Source of the DNA: Luteibacter jiangsuensis
GTDB lineage: Bacteria; Pseudomonadota; Gammaproteobacteria; Xanthomonadales; Rhodanobacteraceae
NCBI RefSeq assembly: GCF_011742555.1
Contig: NZ_JAAQQR010000013.1
Location: 1 to 54,379, forward strand
DNA length: 54,379 bases
Direction: 5' to 3'
Shown here: piece after piece, positions 22,108-30,770 of the stretch
Numbering within the stretch: position 1 is the first letter of the stretch
Layout: each line of letters opens with the position of its first letter
Translations under genes and position numbers: made by a program
Notes under the pieces: generated by a model
The model's input: the letters and a program-made list of their open reading frames with translations, nothing else
Databases searched by the model: none
What the model was told of the DNA's origin: nothing

Positions 22108-23805
22108 ATGGCCGACGTCAAAGAAGCCCGCATTCCCGATATCGGCGGCAAGCCGGTGCCGATCATCGAAATCATGGTCAAGGCAGGAGACCGCGTCGAG
22201 AAGGACCAGAGCCTCCTCACGCTCGAATCCGACAAGGCCACGATGGAAGTGCCGGCGCCTTTCGCTGGCGTCATCAAGGAATTGAAGGTGAAGGTCGGCG
22301 ACGAAGTCGACGAGGGCGCGATCATCGCGCTGATCGAGGCCGAGGGCGATGCCCCCGCCGCTGCGCCGAAGGCTGAAGCCGCCGCCGCCCCGGCACCCGC
22401 TCCGGCTCCGGCTCCCGCCCCGGCCCCCGCGGCCGCCAAGGCGCCGTCCGCGTCGAAGTCGTCGGGTCCGGTGGACGTGAAGGTGCCGGACATCGGCGGC
22501 AAGCCGGTGCCGATCATCGAGATCATGGTGAAGGCCGGCGACCGCGTCGAGAAGGACCAGAGCCTGATGACGCTCGAGTCCGACAAGGCCACGATGGACA
22601 TTCCCGCGCCCGCCGCGGGCACGATCAAGGAACTCAAGGTCAAGGTCGGCGACGAGGTCAACGACGGCCACGTCATCGCCATCCTGGACAGCGAGGGCGG
22701 CGAGTCCGCCGCGGCTGCCGCAGCCGATACGCAGCCCGCGCCGTCCACGGATAAACCCGGCATCGCCGAGGCACCCGCGCCGGCGCCGCAGCGCGAAACC
22801 GCAGCGGCTCCCGCATCCGACACTCCGGCCGGTGGCGCGCCGCGCACGCCGCCGGTGTCCTTCGACGCCAGCGTCATCATGCCGGCCAACGCGCCGTACG
22901 CCAGCCCGGCCGTGCGCGCCTTCGCGCGCGAGCTCGGCGTCGACGTGGCGCAGGTGAAGGGCAGCGGCCGCGGCGGCCGCATCCAGCGCGAAGACGTCAG
23001 CAACTACGTGAAGCAGGTGATGACCTCCGGCGCGGCACCGTCCGCCGGTGGCGCGGTGGCCGCAGGCGGCGGGCTCAGCCTGCTGCCATGGCCGAAGGTG
23101 GACTTCTCCAAGTTCGGCGAAGTGGAAGAGAAACCGCTCGGCCGCATCCCGAAGATTTCGGCAGCGAACCTCGCGCGCAACTGGGCGATGATTCCGCACG
23201 TCACGCAGTTCGAGGACGCCGACATCACCGAACTGGAAGCCTTCCGCAAGAAGCTCGGCGAAGAGAACAAGGACCTCAAAATCACCCCGCTCGTCTTCCA
23301 GATCAAGGCGGTGGTCGCGGCGCTGAAGAAGTTCCCCACTTTCAACGCGTCGCTCGACGCGTCGGGCGAGAACCTCACGCTGAAGAAGTACTTCAACATC
23401 GGCATCGCCGTGGACACGCCGGACGGCCTCGTCGTGCCGGTCATTCGCGACGCCGACAAGAAGGGTCTGCTCGAACTCGCCGCTGAACTGGCGGAGATCT
23501 CGAAGAAGGCGCGCGACAAGAAGCTCACCGCCAACGACATGCAGGGCGGCTGCTTCTCCATCTCCTCGCTCGGCGGCATCGGCGGTACGGCGTTCACGCC
23601 GATCATCAACGCACCCGAAGTGGCCATCCTCGGCGTGTCGAAGGCGCAGATGAAGCCCGTCTGGAACGGCAAGGAATTCGCGCCGCGCCTCATGCTGCCG
23701 CTGTCCCTGTCGTACGACCACCGCGTGATCGACGGTGCCCTGGCCGCGCGCTTCGCCGTGTACCTCGCCACCCAGCTCGGCGACATCCGTCGCCTCTTGC
23801 TCTGA
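22108..23805 (+). CDS. aceF: Pyruvate dehydrogenase E2, dihydrolipoyl acetyltransferase
   Basis: Core acetyltransferase of the pyruvate dehydrogenase complex. It has 565 residues. Two lipoyl domains carry their lysines in SDKAT (Lys43 and Lys160), joined by an Ala/Pro hinge. A peripheral-subunit-binding domain (about 270-305; YASPAVRAFARELGVD) follows. The catalytic domain ends with SYDHRVIDG (His538, Asp542). The ATG at 22108 follows a near-perfect AGGAGG. aceE is not adjacent, so E1 must be encoded elsewhere. E3 lies 15 bases downstream. Confidence 0.96.
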   Translation: MADVKEARIPDIGGKPVPIIEIMVKAGDRVEKDQSLLTLESDKATMEVPAPFAGVIKELKVKVGDEVDEGAIIALIEAEGDAPAAAPKAEAAAAPAPAPAPAPAPAPAAAKAPSASKSSGPVDVKVPDIGGKPVPIIEIMVKAGDRVEKDQSLMTLESDKATMDIPAPAAGTIKELKVKVGDEVNDGHVIAILDSEGGESAAAAAADTQPAPSTDKPGIAEAPAPAPQRETAAAPASDTPAGGAPRTPPVSFDASVIMPANAPYASPAVRAFARELGVDVAQVKGSGRGGRIQREDVSNYVKQVMTSGAAPSAGGAVAAGGGLSLLPWPKVDFSKFGEVEEKPLGRIPKISAANLARNWAMIPHVTQFEDADITELEAFRKKLGEENKDLKITPLVFQIKAVVAALKKFPTFNASLDASGENLTLKKYFNIGIAVDTPDGLVVPVIRDADKKGLLELAAELAEISKKARDKKLTANDMQGGCFSISSLGGIGGTAFTPIINAPEVAILGVSKAQMKPVWNGKEFAPRLMLPLSLSYDHRVIDGALAARFAVYLATQLGDIRRLLL

Positions 23806-23820
23806 CGGAGGCCGGCACGC

Positions 23821-25632
23821 ATGGCTAACACGATCGAACTCAAGGTTCCCGATCTCGGCGGCTCGCACGACGTACCCGTCATCGAGATCCTGGTGAAGGT
23901 CGGCGACACCGTCGCCAAGGACCAGAGCCTCATCACGCTGGAATCCGACAAGGCCACGATGGACGTGCCCGCCTCCCAGGGCGGCAAGATCGTCGAACTG
24001 AAGGTCAAGGTCGGCGACGAGGTCAACGATGGCACCGTCATCGCCCTCGTCGAGGCCGAGGGTGGAGCGCAAGCGCCGGCTGCGGAGAAAGTGGTCGGGC
24101 AGTCCGTGACGAAGGACGCGCCCCCGCCGGCACCGCCGTCGCCCGCGCCCGCACCGCCGAAGCAGGCGGCCGCCGCTTCGGCTCCCACGCCCACGGCGGC
24201 CGGCGACTCCGGCCGCAAGGCCGACATCGAATGCGAACTGGTCGTTCTCGGCTCCGGCCCGGGCGGCTATACGGCGGCGTTCCGCGGCGCGGACATCGGG
24301 CTGGACACCGTGCTGGTCGAGCGTTTCGAATCGCTCGGCGGCGTGTGCCTCAACGTGGGCTGCATTCCGTCGAAGGCACTGCTGCACGCGGCCGCCGTCA
24401 TCGACGAAGCGGCCGCCATGGAAGCCCACGGCATCGCGTTCGGCAAGCCGAAGATCGACCTCGACAAGCTCCGCACCTTTAAGGAGAAGGTGGTCGGCAA
24501 GCTCACCGGTGGCCTCGCGCAGATGGCGAAGGCACGCAAGGTGCGTACCGTCACCGGCGTCGGCAGCTTCATTTCGCCGAACGAAATGGAAGTCCAGACG
24601 GCCGAGGGCACCAAGCTCATCCGCTTCCGCAACGCGATCATCGCGGCAGGCTCGCAGCCGGTGAAGCTGCCTTCGGTCCCGTGGGACGACGAGCGCATCA
24701 TCACGTCCACCGGCGCGCTCGAACTGCGCGACGTGCCGAAGAAGCTGCTCGTCGTGGGCGGCGGCATCATCGGCCTGGAAATGGCCACGGTGTATGCCGG
24801 TCTGGGCTCCGAGGTCACGGTGGTCGAACTCGCCGATCAGCTCATCCCGGGCGCCGATGCCGATCTCATCAAGCCGCTGCAGGCGCGCATCGCCAAGCGC
24901 TACAAGGGCATCCACCTGAAGACGAAGGTGGTGGAAGCCAAGGCCACGAAGAAGGGCATCGAAGTCACCTTCGACGGCGAGAGCATTCCCGAAACCACCG
25001 TGTACGACCGTGTGCTGGTTTCCGTCGGCCGCGTGCCGAACGGCGGCAAGGTCGGCGCAGAGAAGGCGGGCGTCGAAGTCAGCGATCGCGGGTTCATTCC
25101 CGTCGACCGCCAGATGCGCACGAACGTGAAGCACATCTTCGCCATCGGCGATCTGGTGGGCCAGCCGATGCTGGCCCACAAGGCCACGCACGAAGCCAAG
25201 GTGGCGGCGGAAGCCGCGGCAGGGCAGAAGAGCTTCTTCGACGCGCGCGTGATTCCGTCGGTGGCGTACACCGACCCGGAAATCGCCTGGGTGGGCGTGA
25301 CCGAGCGCGAGGCGAAGGAAAAGGGCCTGAAGATCGGCGTGGGCAAGTTCCCTTGGGCGGCCTCCGGCCGCGCCATCGGTATCGATCGCACCGAAGGCTT
25401 CACCAAGCTCCTGTTCGACGAGGAAACCCACCGCATCGTGGGCGCCGGCATCGTCGGCCCGCACGCGGGCGACCTCATTTCCGAACTGGCCCTGGCCATC
25501 GAGATGGGCGCGGAAGCCGGCGACATCGGCCGCACCGTCCACCCCCACCCGACGCTGGGCGAATCCGTGGGCATGGCCGCCGAGGTGTACGAAGGCACCA
25601 TCACGGATCTTTACATTCCGAAGAAGAAATAA
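23821..25632 (+). CDS. lpdA: Dihydrolipoamide dehydrogenase (E3) with N-terminal lipoyl domain
   Basis: Reoxidises dihydrolipoamide with NAD+. It has 603 residues, longer than plain E3 (~475) because of an N-terminal lipoyl domain (1-80, Lys44 in ESDKAT) and a Pro/Ala hinge (about 95-130). The flavoprotein part starts at about 137 and has LGSGPGGYTAAF and the redox pair CLNVGC (Cys176, Cys181). The NAD motif VVGGGIIGLE and the C-terminal HPHPTLGES follow. Such E3 fusions are known in several proteobacteria. It forms an operon with aceF. Confidence 0.96.
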   Translation: MANTIELKVPDLGGSHDVPVIEILVKVGDTVAKDQSLITLESDKATMDVPASQGGKIVELKVKVGDEVNDGTVIALVEAEGGAQAPAAEKVVGQSVTKDAPPPAPPSPAPAPPKQAAAASAPTPTAAGDSGRKADIECELVVLGSGPGGYTAAFRGADIGLDTVLVERFESLGGVCLNVGCIPSKALLHAAAVIDEAAAMEAHGIAFGKPKIDLDKLRTFKEKVVGKLTGGLAQMAKARKVRTVTGVGSFISPNEMEVQTAEGTKLIRFRNAIIAAGSQPVKLPSVPWDDERIITSTGALELRDVPKKLLVVGGGIIGLEMATVYAGLGSEVTVVELADQLIPGADADLIKPLQARIAKRYKGIHLKTKVVEAKATKKGIEVTFDGESIPETTVYDRVLVSVGRVPNGGKVGAEKAGVEVSDRGFIPVDRQMRTNVKHIFAIGDLVGQPMLAHKATHEAKVAAEAAAGQKSFFDARVIPSVAYTDPEIAWVGVTEREAKEKGLKIGVGKFPWAASGRAIGIDRTEGFTKLLFDEETHRIVGAGIVGPHAGDLISELALAIEMGAEAGDIGRTVHPHPTLGESVGMAAEVYEGTITDLYIPKKK

Positions 25633-25639
25633 CGCGCCT

Positions 25640-25671
25640 ACGCCCGCGGTGCTCACCGGCATCGCGGGCGT
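25640..25671 (+). terminator. Probable terminator after lpdA
   Basis: A 9-bp stem (25640-25648 with 25663-25671) with an internally paired loop begins eight bases after the lpdA stop. It is followed by only a short T-rich stretch. Confidence 0.5.
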
Positions 25672-25694
25672 TCTGTGTGCGGCATGGTTGGGGT

Positions 25695-26150
25695 ATGCAG
25701 CAGCCCCATTCCAAAGACCTTCGTCGAGGCCGAATATCAGAGCCTGGGCAGATCTATCTGATCACTGCGGTGACGTGGAATCGCGCACCGATCTTTCGTG
25801 ACATCTCCCATGCGCGTCGTGCTTCGCGGATCTGCCATTCGCCATCCGCCTGGAAAGGTGCGAATTGCCTGGCATGGGTACTTATGCCCGATCACTGGCA
25901 TGGACTGGTGGAGTTGCGCGAAGGAGACATCTCCCGCGTTGTCGCCCGCTATAAGGCCCTCGTCTCCAGTGCCGTCAAGCGCTCGAGCGGGCGTAAATCT
26001 CCTGTTTGGCAGAAGTCGTTTCAGGACCGGGCGCTACGTAAGGACGACGACATAGTGGCCGCCGCACGCTACCTCGTGGCGAATCCCCTTCGGGCGGGGC
26101 TGGTGGACCGGATCGGTAACTACCCCTATTGGAACGCAGTCTGGCTCTAA
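25695..26150 (+). CDS. REP-associated tyrosine transposase (RAYT, Y1 HUH family)
   Basis: A single-domain Y1/IS200-like nuclease of 151 residues. The HUH metal-binding pair is His67-Trp-His69 in VLMPDHWHGLVEL. The probable catalytic Tyr126 lies in AARYLVANPLRAGLV, the C-terminal signature of RAYT proteins. The N-terminal GRISEPGQIYLITAVTWNR and C-terminal WNAVWL also fit. It lacks IS200/IS605 ends of its own and is followed, 20 bases on, by a tandem array of REPIN-A. Known RAYTs bind and cut REP sequences with GTRG-type tetranucleotides; here the copies begin GTGG. It is probably the enzyme for REPIN-A. The ATG at 25695 lacks a strong ribosome site. Confidence 0.9.
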   Translation: MQQPHSKDLRRGRISEPGQIYLITAVTWNRAPIFRDISHARRASRICHSPSAWKGANCLAWVLMPDHWHGLVELREGDISRVVARYKALVSSAVKRSSGRKSPVWQKSFQDRALRKDDDIVAAARYLVANPLRAGLVDRIGNYPYWNAVWL

Positions 26151-26170
26151 CGGCGCTGCCCAGGCGATCG

Positions 26171-26734
26171 TCTTTGCAGGAGTCGCCAGGGCGGGCGAGC
26201 TCTGTGTGGGAGCCGCTTCAGCGGCGATGGGTGCTTGCGGCAAGCTGGTCCGCTGCCGCGGGATCGCCGGCGTAGCCGGCTCCCACAGAAGACACTCGAC
26301 ACCTCACAAGGCAAGCAGGCTTTGTGTAGGAACCGCCAAAGTGGGCGCGCTTTGTGTGGGAGCCGCTTCAGCGGCGATGGGTGCTTGCGGCAAGCTGGCC
26401 CGCTGCCGCGGGAACGCCGGCGTAGCCGGCTCCCACAGAAGACACTCGACACCTCACAAGGCAAGCAGGCTTTGTGTAGGAACCGCCAAAGTGGGCGCGC
26501 TTTGTGTGGGAGCCGCTTCAGCGGCGATGGGTGCTTGCGAGATTGCCCGCTGCCGCGGGATCGCCGGCGTAGCCGGCTCCCACAGAAGACACTCGACACC
26601 TCACAAGGCAAGCAGGATTTGTGTAGGAACCGCCAAAGTGGGCGAGCTCTGTGTGGGAGCCGCTTCAGCGGCGATGGGTGCTTGCGGCAAGCTGGCCCGC
26701 TGCCGCGGGATCGCCGGCGTAGCCGGCTCCCACA
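26171..26734. repeat. Tandem REPIN array: four copies of a ~150-bp unit
   Basis: Four REPIN-A elements lie at 26205-26287, 26355-26437, 26505-26584 and 26652-26734, so the period is 150, 150 and 147 bases. The ~67-base spacers are nearly identical. Each holds AAGACACTCGACACC, then GGCAAGCAGG and a degenerate half-REP reading GTAGGAACCGCCAAAGTGGG. A similar half-REP (GCAGGAGTCGCCAGGGCGGG, from about 26176) precedes the first copy. The third REPIN has a three-base-shorter centre. This fills the 665-base gap between the RAYT gene and the permease; no other gene is visible in it. The remaining bases 26735-26815 hold only the permease leader. Confidence 0.93.
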
Positions 26735-26815
26735 CGAACAGCGGGGCCCCGCATAGACCCCGGTTTCCCGCTCGAACCCTATCGCTCCTGCGCGCGCTTA
26801 TGGCATCGTCGCCGG

Positions 26816-28147
26816 ATGCCAGCCCCTCAGCCAGCCCACTACTTCCGTCGCCTTGGCATCTGGGATGCCGCGATGATCGTCATCGGCGGTGTCATCGGCG
26901 CGGGTATCTTCCGCACGCCGGCCACCGTTGCGCAGCTCACCAGTTCCGGCACCGAGGTCATCGTGCTCTGGACGCTCGGCGGCCTGCTCACCCTCGCCGG
27001 GGTGCTCTGTTACGCCGAACTCGGCGCGCGGAGACCGCAGGCAGGGGGCACCTATGTCTACCTGCGGGAGGCCTTCGGGCAACTGCCGGCGTTCCTCTTC
27101 GGCTGGACCATGGCGCTCATCAACTACCCCGGCAGCGTCGCCGCGGTCGCCACCACGTTCGCCGACTATGCGTGTCGTGCCATCGGCCTGCCGACCGAAT
27201 GGGTGAAGCCCGTGGCGGTCGGGGCGATCAGCTTCATCGTCGCCGTGAACCTCTTCGGCATCCGCGCCGGTGCCTTGGTGCAGAACACCTTCACCGTCCT
27301 GAAGCTCGGTGCCGTCGCGCTCCTGATCGTGGTGGGCCTGTTCCTGGCGCGCGGTCATCTCGGCCTCGCGTTCGCCGCCGACCCGACGCACGATGTGCCG
27401 GTGGGCACGATCGTCGGGGCGCTGCTTCCCGCGCTGTTCGCCTACGGCGGATTCCACTACCTCAACGATCTGGCCGGCGAAGTGCGCGAACCGCAGCGCA
27501 CGCTGCCCCGCGCGCTGGGCCTCGGCATGCTCAGCGTCGTGGTCTGCTACGTGCTGGTGAACGTCGCCTACATGGCGGGCCTCGGTCATGCCGGCCTGGC
27601 GGCCAGCACCGCGCCCGCCGCCGACCTCATGCGGCGCGTCTTCGGGGAATCCGGCGCCACGATCATCGCCGTGGGCATCGCGTGTTCCACCTTCGGCTAT
27701 TGCAGCATCGCCATTGCAGGCGGCGCGCGCGTGCTGCAGGTGATGAGCGCGGACGGCATGTTCTTCCGGCCCATCGCGCGCATCGAACCCCGCACGGGCG
27801 CACCGCAGTTCGCGCTGGCGGCGCTGGGCGGGTGGGCGATCGTGCTGATCCTGTCGGGCAGCTTCAATGCGCTGCTGAACTACACGACGGTGGGCGAATG
27901 GTTGTCGCATGCCTTCGGCATCGCCACGATCTTCTGGTATCGCAAGAAGCTGAAGTCGGAGCCCTCGCCATACCTCGTGCCCGGTTACCCGTGGTTGCCG
28001 CTGATCTTCACCACGACGGTGCTGTGCGTGATCGCGGCGACGGCGATCGATACGCCTGGCGATGCAGGCATGAGCCTGGTCATCATCGCGCTCGGTGTCC
28101 CGGTTTATTATCTGTGGCGACGGCGTTCCGCCGTTGCGAGTCGCTGA
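26816..28147 (+). CDS. APC-family amino acid permease
   Basis: An inner-membrane transporter of 443 residues with about 12 hydrophobic segments. The first helix contains IVIGGVIGAGIFRTP, the unwound GxGIF substrate site of APC carriers. FAYGGFHYLNDLAGEVREPQRTLPRA in the middle is the usual TM6 region of this superfamily. The sequence resembles the LAT-like serine/threonine or generic basic/neutral amino acid group, but the substrate cannot be assigned. It is monocistronic, between REPINs on both sides. Confidence 0.87.
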   Translation: MPAPQPAHYFRRLGIWDAAMIVIGGVIGAGIFRTPATVAQLTSSGTEVIVLWTLGGLLTLAGVLCYAELGARRPQAGGTYVYLREAFGQLPAFLFGWTMALINYPGSVAAVATTFADYACRAIGLPTEWVKPVAVGAISFIVAVNLFGIRAGALVQNTFTVLKLGAVALLIVVGLFLARGHLGLAFAADPTHDVPVGTIVGALLPALFAYGGFHYLNDLAGEVREPQRTLPRALGLGMLSVVVCYVLVNVAYMAGLGHAGLAASTAPAADLMRRVFGESGATIIAVGIACSTFGYCSIAIAGGARVLQVMSADGMFFRPIARIEPRTGAPQFALAALGGWAIVLILSGSFNALLNYTTVGEWLSHAFGIATIFWYRKKLKSEPSPYLVPGYPWLPLIFTTTVLCVIAATAIDTPGDAGMSLVIIALGVPVYYLWRRRSAVASR

Positions 28148-28170
28148 AGATATCGGCTGGCGCGGCCTCG

Positions 28171-28254
28171 TGTGGGAGCCGCTTCAGCGGCGATAGGGAG
28201 CGTGCGGCAAGCGTGCCCGCTGCCGCGGGATCGCCGGCAAAGCCGGCTCCCACA
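28171..28254. repeat. REPIN-A copy 11
   Basis: A full element 24 bases after the permease stop, in the same orientation as the array copies. Confidence 0.9.
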
Positions 28255-28312
28255 ACTCGCTGCACAGGAAGGTCGCACAACCCATTCATCTCCACCGTGG
28301 CAGAGTGATGCC

Positions 28313-30514
28313 ATGCGTGTCTTGATTGCCATCGCCCTTGGCGGCCTCGCCGTCACCGCTCACGGCGCCACGCTGTCGCCGGTAACGCTGTCGCCGGTAC
28401 ATCCCGGGGACGCGCTACGCATCGCCGGCACCGACGCGACACTCGATCCCACCGTGCGCAAGGCCGCCGGTGGTGAGGAACTGGTAGCGGTGACCTTCGA
28501 GCCGGCACCGAGGCCGTCGCTCCTGCTGGCGCCGAAGCAAGGGGCTTGGAGCTGGCCAGTCAACGGCACGATGCGCTGGCGCTTACAAAACGGCATGCCC
28601 TGGCCCGTGACGCTGATCGTCGACGTGGCCTCCGGAGCGAAGCACCTCACTGCCACGGTCGGCCTTCCTCCCGGTCCGCCGATGACGCTTTCGCTGCCGT
28701 TGCACGCGACATCCCCCCGTGCATTCGGGATGCAGGTGGGGCCGCCGATGCCGTTTGCCGGGACTGCTGGTGGCAAAGCGGGGGGCGGTGCTGCGCTCGC
28801 CGTTATAGCGGCCCCTACAGGGGTGGCGGGGCTTCGGCTCGTGGCGACCACCGTGGATGGTGCCATCGATGCGGGAGCCGTCACGGCCGTGACGTTGTCG
28901 ATGCCGAGTCCCGGCGCGCCGCAGACGATCCTGCTCGGCCAACTCGATACCGCGCCCGGCGACGGGGATCTGCGTGCCGCCTATGCCGGCATTGTCGACC
29001 GCTTTGGCCAGTACACGCGAGCCACCTGGCCTGAAAAAGTCGCCGACCATGCGTCGCTGAAGGCCCGGGCCAATGCAGCACCGGCCGCGCCGAAGTCGAC
29101 GAATCTCGACCGCTTCGGCGGCCGTACCGATCTACCCGCCATGCGGGCCACCGGCTGGTTCCACACGCAGAAGCAGGGCGACCGCTGGTGGCTGGTGTCG
29201 CCGGAGGGCCACGCGTTCTTCTCGCTCGGCGTGAACGCGGTGAACCTCACCGACGGTCGCACCTATGTGCAGGGGCGGGAATTCATGTTTGCCGACCCGG
29301 CTGCCGCGAACGGGAGGTTCGGCGGCGTGGGCGACAGCCGCAGCGACCAGGGATCGCAGCGCGACAATGGGATGAATCACGGGCGCTGGTGGGACGTCTA
29401 TGCGAACAACGTCGCGCGCTCGTTCGGCGACGGCGACGTGCGCGCCGCATGGCGCAAGCGCACGATCGATCGCTTGAAGGCCTGGCGCTTCAACACCCTC
29501 GGCAACTGGAGCGATCCCGCTTTCTCTGTGGGAGCTTCCGACGAATCCCGCATCGCCTATACCGTCCCGATCCTGATCAAGGGCGACTTCAACTCGGTGA
29601 GCACCGGTTTCGACTATTGGGGCCGCATGCCCGATCCGTTCGATCCACGCTTCGCCGCCGCCACGCAGGCAGCGGTCGCGAAGGCGACCACGGGCGTGCG
29701 CGACGACCCGTGGCTCCTCGGCTACTTCGCCGACAACGAACTTGCCTGGGCGGGGCAGGGACCGCAGGGGCGTTGGGCGCTCGCTATCGGCACGCTCGCG
29801 CAAGGGCCTGCCAGCCCCGCCAAGCAAGCCTTCCTGGCATACCTCGAGAAAACCCATGGCGACATCGCGACGTTCGCCAAGGCGTGGGGCGTGCCGGTCA
29901 CGCGTTGGGACGCGGTGGCGACAGAAGGCTTCAGGGCGCCTCCACCCGACGAAGCCCATCCCGCGATCGCCGTCGACTACATCGCTTTCCTCAAGCTATA
30001 CGCGGCGCAGTACTTCCGCACGGTGGCCGAGACGCTCAAGAAGGCCGATCCGCACCACCTGTTCCTCGGCGGCCGTCTGGCCGTCCGAACGCCCGAGGTG
30101 GAGGAAGCGAGTGCGGCCTATGCGGACGTCACCAGCATCAACACGTATACCGACGTGCCCGAGCATGGCTTCGACGTCGCCGCTTTCCGCAAGCTCGACA
30201 AACCCGTGCTGATCACGGAGTTCCACTTCGGTTCGCCGGACAGGGGGCCATTCGGCAGCGGCCTCGCGGCCGTCGCCAACGAGGAGGAGCGCGGCAAGGC
30301 TTACGCCCGTTTCGTGGACGCTGCAGCGTCGTCAGGTGTGGTCGTGGGCACGCACTGGTTCCAGTACGTGGACCAGCCGGTCACGGGGCGCATCCTCGAT
30401 GGCGAGAACGCGCACATCGGGCTGGTCGGCATCACCGACATCCCGTTCGAGGGCTTCACGCGCGCGGTGACCGAAACCAACGCACGCATCGGCGGTGGAT
30501 CAGGCGGGCGTTAG
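28313..30514 (+). CDS. Secreted GH50/agarase-like glycoside hydrolase
   Basis: A predicted exported beta-galactan or related glycan hydrolase of 733 residues from the ATG at 28313. The signal peptide ends near AHGA (about 18). An N-terminal beta-sandwich-like part (about 20-270) precedes a (beta/alpha)8 part. That part opens with GDRWWLVSPEGHAFFSLGVNAVN, typical of GH50-type beta-agarases. The likely acid/base Glu is in GYFADNELAW and the nucleophile Glu in LITEFHFG. Agar is an unlikely natural substrate for this organism, so specificity is open. A degenerate REP-like stretch at about 28794-28820 is translated in the N-terminal half. Its 3' end overlaps a small convergent gene. Confidence 0.78.
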   Translation: MRVLIAIALGGLAVTAHGATLSPVTLSPVHPGDALRIAGTDATLDPTVRKAAGGEELVAVTFEPAPRPSLLLAPKQGAWSWPVNGTMRWRLQNGMPWPVTLIVDVASGAKHLTATVGLPPGPPMTLSLPLHATSPRAFGMQVGPPMPFAGTAGGKAGGGAALAVIAAPTGVAGLRLVATTVDGAIDAGAVTAVTLSMPSPGAPQTILLGQLDTAPGDGDLRAAYAGIVDRFGQYTRATWPEKVADHASLKARANAAPAAPKSTNLDRFGGRTDLPAMRATGWFHTQKQGDRWWLVSPEGHAFFSLGVNAVNLTDGRTYVQGREFMFADPAAANGRFGGVGDSRSDQGSQRDNGMNHGRWWDVYANNVARSFGDGDVRAAWRKRTIDRLKAWRFNTLGNWSDPAFSVGASDESRIAYTVPILIKGDFNSVSTGFDYWGRMPDPFDPRFAAATQAAVAKATTGVRDDPWLLGYFADNELAWAGQGPQGRWALAIGTLAQGPASPAKQAFLAYLEKTHGDIATFAKAWGVPVTRWDAVATEGFRAPPPDEAHPAIAVDYIAFLKLYAAQYFRTVAETLKKADPHHLFLGGRLAVRTPEVEEASAAYADVTSINTYTDVPEHGFDVAAFRKLDKPVLITEFHFGSPDRGPFGSGLAAVANEEERGKAYARFVDAAASSGVVVGTHWFQYVDQPVTGRILDGENAHIGLVGITDIPFEGFTRAVTETNARIGGGSGGR

Positions 30515-30679
30515 CGGAATACCGCGATGCCCGCCGCGCGTGAGATCGCGGCCAAAGGCGAAGGCGATGGGCTCCGCGATGCCGAAGAACGTACTGAGTG
30601 CCACGTTCTGGTTCACCGCATAGCTCATGGAAAACGCGATGCTGAAGTGCGTGGCCGCGAATTTGATCTGTCGAGCCAT
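30500..30679 (-). CDS. Small DUF2061-like membrane protein
   Basis: A short gene of 59 residues, beginning MARQIKFAATHFSIAFSMSY and ending GGHRGIPLTPA. A hydrophobic stretch with the pattern K-F-A-x-T-H-F-S-I-A-F and the later GIAEPIAFAFGRDL resemble the repeat unit of DUF2061/BTP-type small membrane proteins. Their function is not firmly known. It overlaps the 3' end of the GH50-like gene by 15 bases in convergent orientation. A Fur-box-like palindrome lies 15 bases upstream of its ATG, so iron control is possible. Family assignment is from pattern memory only. Confidence 0.6.
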   Translation of the reverse strand: MARQIKFAATHFSIAFSMSYAVNQNVALSTFFGIAEPIAFAFGRDLTRGGHRGIPLTPA

Positions 30680-30693
30680 GGCTGCTGACTACC

Positions 30694-30714
30694 GATAAGA
30701 ATGAATCTCATTAT
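30694..30714. promoter_or_regulatory. Fur-box-like palindrome
   Basis: Read on the minus strand the site is ATAATGAGATTCATTCTTAT, matching the 19-bp Fur consensus at about 14 positions. It stands just upstream of the small DUF2061-like gene, so it would repress that gene under iron-replete conditions if real. Confidence 0.5.
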
Positions 30715-30770
30715 GGGGACGGGCGGGCCCAAGTCCAACTGATGCTGCGAATGGCGCCGATAGGGCACCC

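Noticed and set aside
24170-24200. REP-like GCTTCGGCTCCCAC in the LpdA hinge
   Set aside because: Only about nine bases match, and Ala/Pro codons of a normal hinge explain them.
22096-25662. 1188-codon minus-strand frame over aceF-lpdA
   Set aside because: It is antisense to two certain genes and is just the complement of lipoyl and Ala/Pro repeats.
26171-26734. CRISPR-like array
   Set aside because: The repeats are ~83 bases with internal hairpins, the spacers are nearly identical to each other, and there are no cas genes. It is a REPIN tandem.
29526-29540. CTGTGGGAGCTTCC in the GH50-like gene as a REP remnant
   Set aside because: Only TGTGGGAGC matches and no hairpin follows; chance is sufficient.
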